Shown here: positions 1 through 7,297 of the stretch, piece by piece
Layout of the letters: each line of letters starts with the position of its first letter
Numbering within the stretch: the first letter of the stretch is position 1
Assembly: GCF_000383095.1 (NCBI RefSeq)
Contig: NZ_AORL01000007.1
Coordinates: 1-36,273 of the forward strand
Reading direction: 5' to 3'
Source of the DNA: Sphingomonas sp. PR090111-T3T-6A
GTDB taxonomy: Bacteria > Pseudomonadota > Alphaproteobacteria > Sphingomonadales > Sphingomonadaceae
DNA: 36,273 bases
Program-made: the position numbers and the translations under genes
The notes under the pieces: model-generated
Databases searched by the model: none
What the model was told of the DNA's origin: nothing
The model's input: only the letters and a program-made list of their open reading frames with translations

Positions 1-297
1 AGTCGTCTCCGCGTGCAACCGTCGAGTTTTGTGATTGGCCTCGCGATTTAGAGCCTTGGAAAGCCGAATCCACGTTTGCGGATCATCCAGTCGCAGAGCG
101 TTGCGGGGTGTCTGCCCATCGAAGAACGTTTGGGGTATATCCTTCCAGTTCTCGAGCGCGTCGCCGTGGTGTTCGACGAGAGACGTTATCAGGAAGCAGA
201 GGAGTCGATGATCTCCCGTCCCATATTGCGTTTCGCAGATGGCTCGCTGCGGATCTCCGGCTACGAAGGCGGCCCATGCTCGCATTAAGCTTTCCAT
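1..297 (-). CDS. Hypothetical protein, C-terminus cut by window edge
   Basis: An open reading frame on the minus strand runs from ATG at 297 to the window edge without a stop, giving at least 99 residues. It begins MESLMRAWAAFVAGD and includes WKDIPQTFFDGQTPRNAL, a pattern loosely like the W..P...GG.TP stretch of Xre/MbcA/ParS-type antitoxins, though I cannot assign it to that family. A second ATG at 285 overlaps the stop of the upstream gene as TAATG and has GGAAAG just before it, so translation may start there. It is the third gene of a tightly overlapping minus-strand set (1425 to below 1). Function unknown; that it is coding is fairly likely from the coupling and the open frame. Confidence 0.55.
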   Translation of the reverse strand, partial: MESLMRAWAAFVAGDPQRAICETQYGTGDHRLLCFLITSLVEHHGDALENWKDIPQTFFDGQTPRNALRLDDPQTWIRLSKALNREANHKTRRLHAETT

Positions 298-725
298 GAT
301 GTGCGCATCCCCCCAAGAGCGCCCAGTCCTTCGCAGCCAGCCAGGCGCAACCTGCCGGGATCGCAACATCGGAATGCGCGCAAGCGATCACCCGGCTTGG
401 CCCGCGATCGGAGCAGGTATCGGCTGTTGATAGTCGAAACCACCTGTCCCTCGCGGATATCTTCGCGACGGCTGATCACCGGGGACGTCCGTATCAGCCG
501 TCCGTCCACGAAGCGTCGTAGATCATCATGGTGAACCCGGCCGACCAAGACATACGCGCCGTTTGACGAGCGGAATGCACGCCACTCATGGAGCTCAGCA
601 TCCCACCACTTCTCCTGCCTGTCTCTGACCTCCTTCCTGACCAGAACACCCTCGGAGCAGGTAACGACATGCAGGCGAACGACGTCAGCGAGAGAAGCGG
701 CTTTCAAGGTGAATAATAAGGCCAC
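285..725 (-). CDS. Hypothetical protein, 146 aa
   Basis: The start is GTG at 725, supported by AGGAG seven bases upstream; no in-frame ATG exists until the last residues. The gene overlaps the end of the upstream gene by 41 bases and the start of the next by up to 13 bases, which suggests a translationally coupled operon. The protein is small, charged and probably cytosolic (motif VHHDDLRRFVDGRLIRTSP near the middle), without a signal peptide or membrane segment. The last 40 or so residues are rich in Arg, Gly and Ala and look less constrained. I do not recognise a family. Confidence 0.55.
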   Translation of the reverse strand: MALLFTLKAASLADVVRLHVVTCSEGVLVRKEVRDRQEKWWDAELHEWRAFRSSNGAYVLVGRVHHDDLRRFVDGRLIRTSPVISRREDIREGQVVSTINSRYLLRSRAKPGDRLRAFRCCDPGRLRLAGCEGLGALGGMRTSWKA

Positions 726-1425
726 CTGCCATCTCCTGAAATGGATCTTCCGCGATCCTGACCAGCGTGTCGCTGACCGCCTGCGAAACCAGGGTCATCG
801 CAACCGGTTCGAGCGGATCGAAACCAGCACGCACACTCGCGACGGCGGCCAGACGGACGCCGAAACGTTCGCTGATACGAGACTCCATCTCCGCGACACT
901 GCGTGCGATGCGCGCGACGAAGACTTGCAGTGTACCGGACATGCTGCGGTCCGATATCGTCGCAGTGAACAGGCCGGGCCTGTCCAGCTCAACATTCCCC
1001 CCTCCATCCGGCGCGATCGAACCCTCGGCATCCACCTCGGGCAGCACGGCCTCCTCGAGAAACGCATCGATGGTGGCTGGGAGTGCGTCGAAACCCAGAG
1101 ACAGCCCGTGCAAGAGCATCGCGCGACGAAAATGATCGAGGTCACAGCAGGCAGGGATAGCAGGCCGACCAGCGAACAGCGCTCGAGGGGCATAGAGCCA
1201 GTCCATTGCCTCGGCCGGAATGTGCTCTTGGGCGAACCTCGAGCCGGTTGCGCTTGCGATGGCCGCGAGGCGGGCGACCTGGCGTGCCGAAAGCAGGAAA
1301 GCTCCGTCGCAGGGCCGATCCTCATCAAGCGGGTCGAGCGGCTCGAGCGCAGAGCAGCGCAATGCATCTGCTCTTCTTGCTCTGAATTCGCTCGAAACGG
1401 CAGAATTATCGGATGCAAGCACCAT
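685..1425 (-). CDS. Hypothetical protein, 246 aa
   Basis: First gene of the minus-strand trio. I place the start at ATG 1425 because GGGAGGA lies five bases before it; the ATG at 1443 would contain that ribosome binding site inside the gene. The protein is acidic and soluble-looking, with a central stretch DLDHFRRAMLLHGLSLGFDA and a C-terminal half with regular helical spacing (VARIARSVAEMESRISERF). No catalytic motif, P-loop, HTH or membrane helix is visible. It is transcribed away from the tns genes, so it could be host flank or element cargo, depending on where the transposon end lies. Function unknown. Confidence 0.6.
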   Translation of the reverse strand: MVLASDNSAVSSEFRARRADALRCSALEPLDPLDEDRPCDGAFLLSARQVARLAAIASATGSRFAQEHIPAEAMDWLYAPRALFAGRPAIPACCDLDHFRRAMLLHGLSLGFDALPATIDAFLEEAVLPEVDAEGSIAPDGGGNVELDRPGLFTATISDRSMSGTLQVFVARIARSVAEMESRISERFGVRLAAVASVRAGFDPLEPVAMTLVSQAVSDTLVRIAEDPFQEMAGGLIIHLESRFSR

Positions 1426-1821
1426 CGGATTCCTCCCATGCAAGAGAAGCCGGCCAGGCGACGCAAGATGATCGCCGACACTGCGGCGAGCGGAGATAGG
1501 GACCGCACAGGGGTTATTTCAATAATTCCGGAAATCTCGTTATATTTCGCTATCGTTTCGATATTATTCTCTATTTACAGCAGTTTATACAGCGCCGCCG
1601 TCCGGCTTAGAGTAATCGGCGGCAGCCGATAGCCCCGATGGGCCGAGCTCTACCCATTGGGAATTTATCTTCCACTGATTGGGAATGTCTCGCCATCACG
1701 AGAGAGTAACGCCTCTGAGGGTCGCGCAATTGCAGCGACGCCCTACCACTTGACCGCACCTCCCTTGAAATTACGGCGCCATGGAGTCGGTGTTCTTCGA
1801 CACTTTGATTGGAGAACGAAA
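1426..1821. promoter_or_regulatory. AT-rich divergent intergenic region, candidate transposon end
   Basis: About 400 bases separate the minus-strand trio from the plus-strand gene at 1822. Positions 1515-1590 are strikingly AT-rich for this window and hold a TATCG-TTT-CGATA dyad (1551-1563), a likely promoter or operator zone. A short hairpin ATCGGC-GGCA-GCCGAT lies at 1615-1630. Two ATTGGGAAT repeats follow at 1656 and 1678. No convincing gene is seen; an open frame does extend back from 1822 to 1657, but its residues look non-coding. Confidence 0.45.
1656..1686 (+). repeat. Two ATTGGGAAT direct repeats, 22 bp apart
   Basis: ATTGGGAAT occurs at 1656-1664 and again at 1678-1686, a spacing of exactly 22 bp (two helical turns). 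Tn7 ends carry 22-bp TnsB-binding repeats whose core, as I recall it, contains TTGGGAACT, so the resemblance is suggestive. If the analogy holds, the repeats read inward and the end would be about 18 bp to the left, near 1639 (TGGGCCGAG). Alternatively they are operators for the gene at 1822. Confidence 0.4.
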
Positions 1822-2826
1822 ATGGGATTTCCTGTATTTGACGCAGACATTCTTATCGATCAGTGCGCAGTAGACTTGACTGTACATGTTGGATGTGGAC
1901 AGTTCATCCAGCCGATCTTGACTGTATTGATGGATCGGGAAGGACATCTTCTCGCCACGTCTCTTGACGTCGATCCGCCGGCCTCTTGGACGGCACTGGA
2001 ATTGTTGCGTGACGCCGTCACCCGTCAGCGTCACTCCGAGCCGTCGCCTACGCAGACTGGACAGCGCCTTCGGGTGCACATAGCAGGACGGGATAGCGTA
2101 TCGTGGGAGGTCCTGCGGAGGGCACTTCCGACGTCCTGGGCTATTCCGGACGAACGGGCCATCCGGCCCAACAGCGGGGACTATACTTCCGCGCTGCTGG
2201 GGCAGCGCTTATCAAGCGTTGGCTTCCGCCATACAAGTGCAGCACTCAGCGAGACCTCCCGGCGCCGACGAGCGGAAACGACATCCCAGCGCGCGATGAC
2301 CATCCTGCAGGCGCGCGAGGCCATCACAGGCCTGTTCTCCGATCGATATGAAAGCCACTCCCCCTACCTGCGCCTCCGCCCACAGCAGAGAGACGCCTTT
2401 TTATCGACCGCAGAGATCGTTTTCCTCGCGATCTCGCCTCAATCGATTCACGGCCGGCACCCAGCCGCAGCGGGCCCGGTAGCAGCCCGCATGCCCCCGG
2501 CCGTTGCCAGGCTCCGCGATCGCCCCACCACTGTCGACCTCACGCGCGTCGCTGACACGGATCGTGACGAAATCCGCCGACGCTTGGCCGCCATCGACCG
2601 CTTCCTGCTCGCAGATGGTCGTCGCGGCGTAGCGCGCACAGAGGCGCGCCAACTGGGGATTCCCAAGCACGCCTTCTACCGTCTCGTCCGGACATGGCGA
2701 TCATCAAAATCGCCAGAAAGCCTGCTGGCCGTTCCGCGAATCAGTGCGGTCGATCCAATGACAGACTCGCAACCTCCTCGTCAGCGGCACATGAAACAGC
2801 AGAACAAAATAGCCGATTCTGAATAA
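1822..2826 (+). CDS. Degenerate TnsB-like (DDE/rve fold) protein with C-terminal HTH
   Basis: I start at ATG 1822, which has GGAG seven bases upstream (334 aa). Residues about 10-60 read IDQCAVDL then PILTVLMDREGHLLATSLD and PPASWTALELLRDAV. By eye these align with the window's own TnsB (GRPWLCVIMDVHTRCILGW) and with the IDHTPLDL motif typical of TniA/TnsB, so the first catalytic Asp would be D13. Further on, NSGDYTSALLGQRLSSVG aligns with TnsB DNGANFVSAAFEDALLDVG, replacing the second catalytic Asp by Asn; a Glu may remain. SDRYESHSPYLRLRPQQRDA matches the YHVQDHSALGMQPARAWE region of TnsB. The C-terminal part (RTEARQLGIPKHAFYRLVRTW) looks like an HTH. The usual N-terminal DNA-binding domains are missing. 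It is probably catalytically impaired; a regulatory or end-binding role is inferred. It lies directly upstream of tnsA in the same direction, separated by 244 bp. Confidence 0.7.
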   Translation: MGFPVFDADILIDQCAVDLTVHVGCGQFIQPILTVLMDREGHLLATSLDVDPPASWTALELLRDAVTRQRHSEPSPTQTGQRLRVHIAGRDSVSWEVLRRALPTSWAIPDERAIRPNSGDYTSALLGQRLSSVGFRHTSAALSETSRRRRAETTSQRAMTILQAREAITGLFSDRYESHSPYLRLRPQQRDAFLSTAEIVFLAISPQSIHGRHPAAAGPVAARMPPAVARLRDRPTTVDLTRVADTDRDEIRRRLAAIDRFLLADGRRGVARTEARQLGIPKHAFYRLVRTWRSSKSPESLLAVPRISAVDPMTDSQPPRQRHMKQQNKIADSE

Positions 2827-2830
2827 AATC

Positions 2831-2866
2831 TGAACAGATCGTTCATTTCATTACTCGGTATGAGTA
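2831..2866. promoter_or_regulatory. Tandem dyads upstream of tnsA
   Basis: Two perfect inverted repeats of the same geometry lie side by side: TGAAC-N5-GTTCA (2831-2845) and TACTC-N5-GAGTA (2852-2866). Their centres are 21 bp apart, about two helical turns. A GAGTACTC palindrome (2862-2869) overlaps the second. No T-run follows, so they look more like operator half-sites than a terminator. They sit 205 bp before tnsA, in a comparatively AT-rich stretch that probably holds the tnsABC promoter. Confidence 0.4.
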
Positions 2867-3070
2867 CTCGTTTCCCGATCAAAAGTCAAGTTTCTTTGCG
2901 ATGGTACGCTCATCAGGTTCGTTTTAAAGATAAGCACGCACAACCTTGATGGGATGGCGAGAATGCAAACCGTCTTCGCAGAAGAGTCACAGGGTCCTTA
3001 GCGGGATCAAGATTCGTCCATATCCAAACGTCAACAATCTCGCGGAGCACTCCGGGGGAATAGGATATTT

Positions 3071-4000
3071 ATGTCTAATCATCATGAAACTCGTCGAAAT
3101 ATTAAACTAGCTTCCGTTTTTCGAAGCAAATCAACAATTAGGCCGCGAAAGAAACCTGATCATCCTTCTGTTGTTTACGAGAACATCGCGGGCGAGCGCC
3201 TTGAAGACACGAGAGATCACGCTCCGAATAGGCACGTCACACTCCCGACCGATTGTCCCGGAACCATCGGCAGCAAATTTCACGCCGGCGATCACGTCGT
3301 CCGAATTGCTCAAACTGCCAACGGTCAGAGCATGCGCCACCTCACCGGTCGCAAGGCTTTCCAATCGCAGGCGATGTTTCTGCTGAAAGCCCAAGGCGCC
3401 TTCCACACGGAGGCCGGTATCGAGCCCTTGATCGCCAAACGGCTTGAATTCGATCCTGCGGTGGTCCGGATGAGAAGCCAGCCACTTCGGGTCGACCTGG
3501 TGATCGACGGCAAGCCAGTCTCCTACACGCCCGACATGGCGGTTCTCTTTGACAATGGCGACAGGGCAATCTGGGAAGTGAAACCGGACTGGCATCACCT
3601 CCAGGACGATCATTACATGCGCAAGCTCACACTCGCGGCCTTCACGTTTCTGGAGAGGGGCTGGCATTTTCGTACCTTGGTTCGCGCCCAGTTCGATGAG
3701 ACCAGCTCAGAAACAAACCGTATCATCAACGACAGCATCTCTTTGATGTTTCCGTCGCGCCTGACCGTCATCACCGAGAGCCAAAAAGCGGCAGTCGCCC
3801 GGCTGCTGATCGCCGGAAGCTCGACCCTGGGTGCAGTTTGCGCCGTCATCGGAGGTACCGTCGCCGCAGCAAGGGCCCGCGCCTACGCCATGATGGCCCG
3901 TCGTCTGATTAACATCGATCTGACCCGTCCCTTGACTGACTCCAGCCCAGTCCATGCGGTCGCAGCGCTACCCGACTATCTGCCGCCACTGCGCTTCTAA
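3071..4000 (+). CDS. tnsA: TnsA-like endonuclease of Tn7-like transposon
   Basis: A 309-residue protein. TnsA cleaves the 5' strands at the transposon ends so that, with TnsB, the element is excised rather than copied. The PD-(D/E)XK core is visible: EAGIEPLIAKRLEFDP (residues 114-129), TPD (153-155, in YTPDMAVLFDNG) and EVK (169-171, in AIWEVKP), followed by helices KLTLAAFTFLERGWHFRTL. The first 85 residues are basic and longer than in compact TnsA proteins. The C-terminal part (about 230-309) probably contacts TnsC, by analogy with Tn7. ATG 3071 is preceded by a GGGGG and AGGA-rich stretch. It is followed after 89 bp by tnsB. Confidence 0.9.
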   Translation: MSNHHETRRNIKLASVFRSKSTIRPRKKPDHPSVVYENIAGERLEDTRDHAPNRHVTLPTDCPGTIGSKFHAGDHVVRIAQTANGQSMRHLTGRKAFQSQAMFLLKAQGAFHTEAGIEPLIAKRLEFDPAVVRMRSQPLRVDLVIDGKPVSYTPDMAVLFDNGDRAIWEVKPDWHHLQDDHYMRKLTLAAFTFLERGWHFRTLVRAQFDETSSETNRIINDSISLMFPSRLTVITESQKAAVARLLIAGSSTLGAVCAVIGGTVAAARARAYAMMARRLINIDLTRPLTDSSPVHAVAALPDYLPPLRF

Positions 4001-4089
4001 CCCTCAACAAGCTCGTCCGCATTGCCTCCACCGCTGCGCACACTGCGCGGCGGATTGGTTTCGCGCGCCTCCAAAGCAAGGAAATTGTG

Positions 4090-6303
4090 ATGATCGATAC
4101 CAGCTGGTCGTCGGCCCCTAATCCCATGGTGTTCAACTTCCCCACAGGCAGCAAATTCGAACTCGATCGGCGTGTCATGTTCTATGAGGGCGAGCTCGGC
4201 GACGGTCTGCTCAAATTCATCGATGCCCGCACCGGTTCGCTGGTTCAGATCGTCGATCCGGTGACCGGCGCGTCGAAGCTGCCGGACGTTGCCTGGCTTA
4301 TCGACCTTATGCGTCGTGGGAAATGCAGGAGATTCGATACCGTCGAGGAGGCCAAGGTCCGTCGACATCGGCCGCAATACGACCACGATGCAATCATCAA
4401 GCGCGATGCCAAAGCCGCGCTCCGCCGTTTCGTCGTACTCCAGTTGATCGCCCGCAAGTCGCCATTCAGCGACAATCCAATCAGCGAACATCTCGACCAG
4501 ATCTGGCGGGATCCGGCCATCGCAAAGAGGTACGGTCCGCGACCGGCGACGACAAGCGCGCGCCGTTGGTATCGCAAAATGGCGGAGCGTGAGACGATCC
4601 GGTTGATCGATACGATGTCTATGTCCGGCCGGGTTCCCCGATCTTCGACCGCAAGGATCGATCCCGTTGTTCGCACTATCATCCAGTGGGCTGCCCGATA
4701 TTACTACACGGACAAGGGGATAAAAATAAAGGACGCCTGCTCCAACGCGGAGAAGCTGATCCGTGAAGAGAATGAACGACGGAAGGTGGCAGGTGGAGTC
4801 GAGCTTCCATTGAAAATGGCTTCACGTTCGACGATTTCGCGCGCCATCCACGATATTCGTAGCTTTGATACCGTTGCGGAGAAATTCGGCGCTTCCTTCG
4901 CGAAGCGCTATTTTAAGGTCGCCGGCTCCCCTCTCCATACACAGCGACACCTCGAAATCGCGCTGGCCGACGACAAGTTCTGGGATTCGGTTTGCGTTTT
5001 CCATGGATCGAACCGCTTGCCCATCGGGCGCCCTTGGCTCTGCGTTATCATGGACGTGCATACGAGATGCATTTTGGGTTGGCGCGTCAGCTTCGAAGGC
5101 CCAACCCTTCATTCGGCGATCGAGACCTTTAAGCACGCCTCGCGGCCGAAGGCTCCTACTGATCGCTCAAAGCAATATCCCGTTCTCGAACGCATTGGCG
5201 GGCAAATAGCGACGCTCATCGCCGATAACGGTGCAAACTTTGTGTCGGCCGCCTTCGAAGATGCGCTGCTGGATGTCGGCACGACGCTTCAGCTGGCTGC
5301 GGTTCGCACTCCAACGCATAAGGCGATGCTCGAGCGCTTTTTCCGCACGCTCGACACGCTCCTCAGCGCCAAGCTGCCGGGCGCCATGCTCGATCCCAGC
5401 CTCATGGCCGAAATGGGCTATGATCCGGTCAAGGATTCGGCGTTGACCCTCGCGGAGCTCGATGAGCTGATTACCGAAGCAATTGGGGTCTATCACGTTC
5501 AGGATCACTCGGCTCTCGGCATGCAACCCGCACGTGCGTGGGAACTCTCGGAGGCCGCCCACGGTACGAATATTATCGAGAATCCGCATGCCCTCGATCA
5601 TTTGCTGGGCTCGACCAAGCGCGCGCGCCTAACCAAGAATGGAATCAATCTGGAGGGGCTGTTCTACCGCGACCCTACGGCAACATACGAACTCCTCAAT
5701 GATTTAGCCGGTCTTCAAAAAGTCGGTGATCGCCTGAGGCACACTGCTTCAGCCTGGGTGAAAATCCGCTTCAACGAGGCGAATCTGGCCGAAATCCATG
5801 CTTGGAACGATCGCACTAAGGCTTATGTCAGAATACCTTCCTGCCAGCCGCGATACACCGAGGGCCTGAGCCTTTTCCAGCACCGCCAGATCAAAGCCTG
5901 GGCCAAGCGGGAGGCCCGCGCGTTTAACAGTGAAGAAGACCAGCTCGGAGCGCGCCAGGCGCTTAATGATCTGATCCACAAGCTCGCGCCCGACTTGGAG
6001 ATGCGAGATCGGCGGGCAATGGCTCGAATGTTCAGCTCGGACCGGCTGCAGCGCTATCAGCCTTCAATGCCCGTCCCGGTCGAAACCGTCGTCTCCAACG
6101 TCGATGCGACCGGCCACACTATCCAGGTTTCGACCGGGGCCAGCGTCCGCGAGGATGGCGCCCATCTCCCACCGCGCCCAACGTTTGCGCCTGAAAAGTC
6201 GAGGGTCGCGACACCGCTCGACGCTTCCATCGAGTCGGCGGCCAGAGGGCCTGACGACGATTGGGATGATATTGACGTCGATAGCTCGGACGATCACCTG
6301 TGA
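4090..6303 (+). CDS. tnsB: TnsB-like DDE transposase
   Basis: About 737 residues; ATG 4090 lies seven bases after AAGGA, and GTG 4087 is an alternative start. TnsB binds the end repeats and performs 3' strand cleavage and transfer. Counting from GTG 4087, residues 100-270 hold the N-terminal DNA-binding region. The rve core has D296 (ADDKF) as the likely first Asp, then GRPWLCVIMDVHTRCILGW, D380 in IADNGANF and E416 in KAMLERFFRTLD, followed by the YHVQDHSALGMQPARAWE element and a beta-barrel-like C-domain around 530-600. The first motif reads ADDKF rather than the usual IDHT, which is divergent. The acidic C-terminal tail (DDDWDDIDVDSSDD) could be the TnsC-interacting tail. It overlaps tnsC by four bases (GTGA). 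Confidence 0.92.
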   Translation: MIDTSWSSAPNPMVFNFPTGSKFELDRRVMFYEGELGDGLLKFIDARTGSLVQIVDPVTGASKLPDVAWLIDLMRRGKCRRFDTVEEAKVRRHRPQYDHDAIIKRDAKAALRRFVVLQLIARKSPFSDNPISEHLDQIWRDPAIAKRYGPRPATTSARRWYRKMAERETIRLIDTMSMSGRVPRSSTARIDPVVRTIIQWAARYYYTDKGIKIKDACSNAEKLIREENERRKVAGGVELPLKMASRSTISRAIHDIRSFDTVAEKFGASFAKRYFKVAGSPLHTQRHLEIALADDKFWDSVCVFHGSNRLPIGRPWLCVIMDVHTRCILGWRVSFEGPTLHSAIETFKHASRPKAPTDRSKQYPVLERIGGQIATLIADNGANFVSAAFEDALLDVGTTLQLAAVRTPTHKAMLERFFRTLDTLLSAKLPGAMLDPSLMAEMGYDPVKDSALTLAELDELITEAIGVYHVQDHSALGMQPARAWELSEAAHGTNIIENPHALDHLLGSTKRARLTKNGINLEGLFYRDPTATYELLNDLAGLQKVGDRLRHTASAWVKIRFNEANLAEIHAWNDRTKAYVRIPSCQPRYTEGLSLFQHRQIKAWAKREARAFNSEEDQLGARQALNDLIHKLAPDLEMRDRRAMARMFSSDRLQRYQPSMPVPVETVVSNVDATGHTIQVSTGASVREDGAHLPPRPTFAPEKSRVATPLDASIESAARGPDDDWDDIDVDSSDDHL

Positions 6304-7292
6304 GCGCCGCCCCTTTGCCGAAAAGCCCCTTCACCGACGCGGAATTCGTGCCCGTCACCGGCCACCCTGCCCCTCGCATGACGGATGCGGTGATCGCTGA
6401 GGTCGCAGCCAAGATCGAAAAGTACGACCAGATTCATGTCGTCACCGATCGGCACGAACAGGCGATGTTCACGTACAAGCGGGTGATGGCGCAGTCAGCT
6501 GCGTCCGGTCGCCCCATGTTGGGTGGTCGGATTTTGGGTCCTAGCGGATCGGGCAAGACCACGTCCGCTAGATATTTCAGGGATTGGGTGCTCCGCCAGA
6601 ACCAGCACGCCCCTGACGACGTGCCGGTTATCATCGCTCCTCTGGATCGGGCGTGCACATCCAGACGCCTCTTCTCATCAATCCTCGACGCCATTGGAGA
6701 TGATTTTTCCGAGCAGGGTACAGAGGCCATCCTCAAACAGCGCGTCTACAGGTCGCTTCGGCGTCTCAACACGCGCTTGCTGGTGATCGACGAAACCCAA
6801 CATCTGCGGTTCAGGAGCACCGAAGCAAACGACACCACCGACACGCTGAAGCGCATGTTGGACGATGGTTTATGCCCCGCCATATTCCTTGGCACGGACG
6901 AAGCGACTGAGTTCCTCAATCAGAACAAGCAACTCGCCAATCGGCTCATGCCTCCCTGTGATCTCAAACCGCTCGATCGATCGTCGCCGGGCGACCGCAA
7001 AATCTTCCATACGTATGTCACCGAGCTCGATTGCGAACTGGCAAAAGCTCAACTCACTGTTGGCAAATCACACCTCACTGAAAAACGCACGTTAAGTTGC
7101 CTCTTCGCGATCTCCGGCGGGGTCCTCGGGCGTGTATCGAACCTGATACGCGTAGCGCTTGACCACACACTGTTCCGGGGGGCGACGTCCATCGAGCTCT
7201 TCGACCTATCGCATGCAACGACGTCTTGGGCAGTTGCACAGGATTTCATCGGATATAATCCGTTCATTACCGGCGTTCGGGGAGCGCGATAA
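6300..7292 (+). CDS. tnsC: TnsC/TniB-like AAA+ ATPase
   Basis: 330 residues starting with GTG at 6300, overlapping the tnsB stop as GTGA, so translation is coupled. TnsC links target selection by TniQ/TnsD to the TnsAB transposase through an ATP-dependent filament. Walker A is GPSGSGKTT (80-88) and Walker B is RLLVIDETQHL (159-169), with sensor-like FLGTDEATEF further on. The N-terminal 45 residues, including VTGHPAPRMTDAVIAEVAAK, match the pre-AAA helix region of the TniB family. Length is typical of TniB-type proteins and shorter than Tn7 TnsC. Confidence 0.9.
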   Translation: MSAAPLPKSPFTDAEFVPVTGHPAPRMTDAVIAEVAAKIEKYDQIHVVTDRHEQAMFTYKRVMAQSAASGRPMLGGRILGPSGSGKTTSARYFRDWVLRQNQHAPDDVPVIIAPLDRACTSRRLFSSILDAIGDDFSEQGTEAILKQRVYRSLRRLNTRLLVIDETQHLRFRSTEANDTTDTLKRMLDDGLCPAIFLGTDEATEFLNQNKQLANRLMPPCDLKPLDRSSPGDRKIFHTYVTELDCELAKAQLTVGKSHLTEKRTLSCLFAISGGVLGRVSNLIRVALDHTLFRGATSIELFDLSHATTSWAVAQDFIGYNPFITGVRGAR

Positions 7293-7297
7293 TCGTT

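Noticed and set aside
709-1632. 307-codon plus-strand open frame
   Set aside because: Antisense to the 685-1425 gene, which has a proper ribosome binding site and coupled neighbours.
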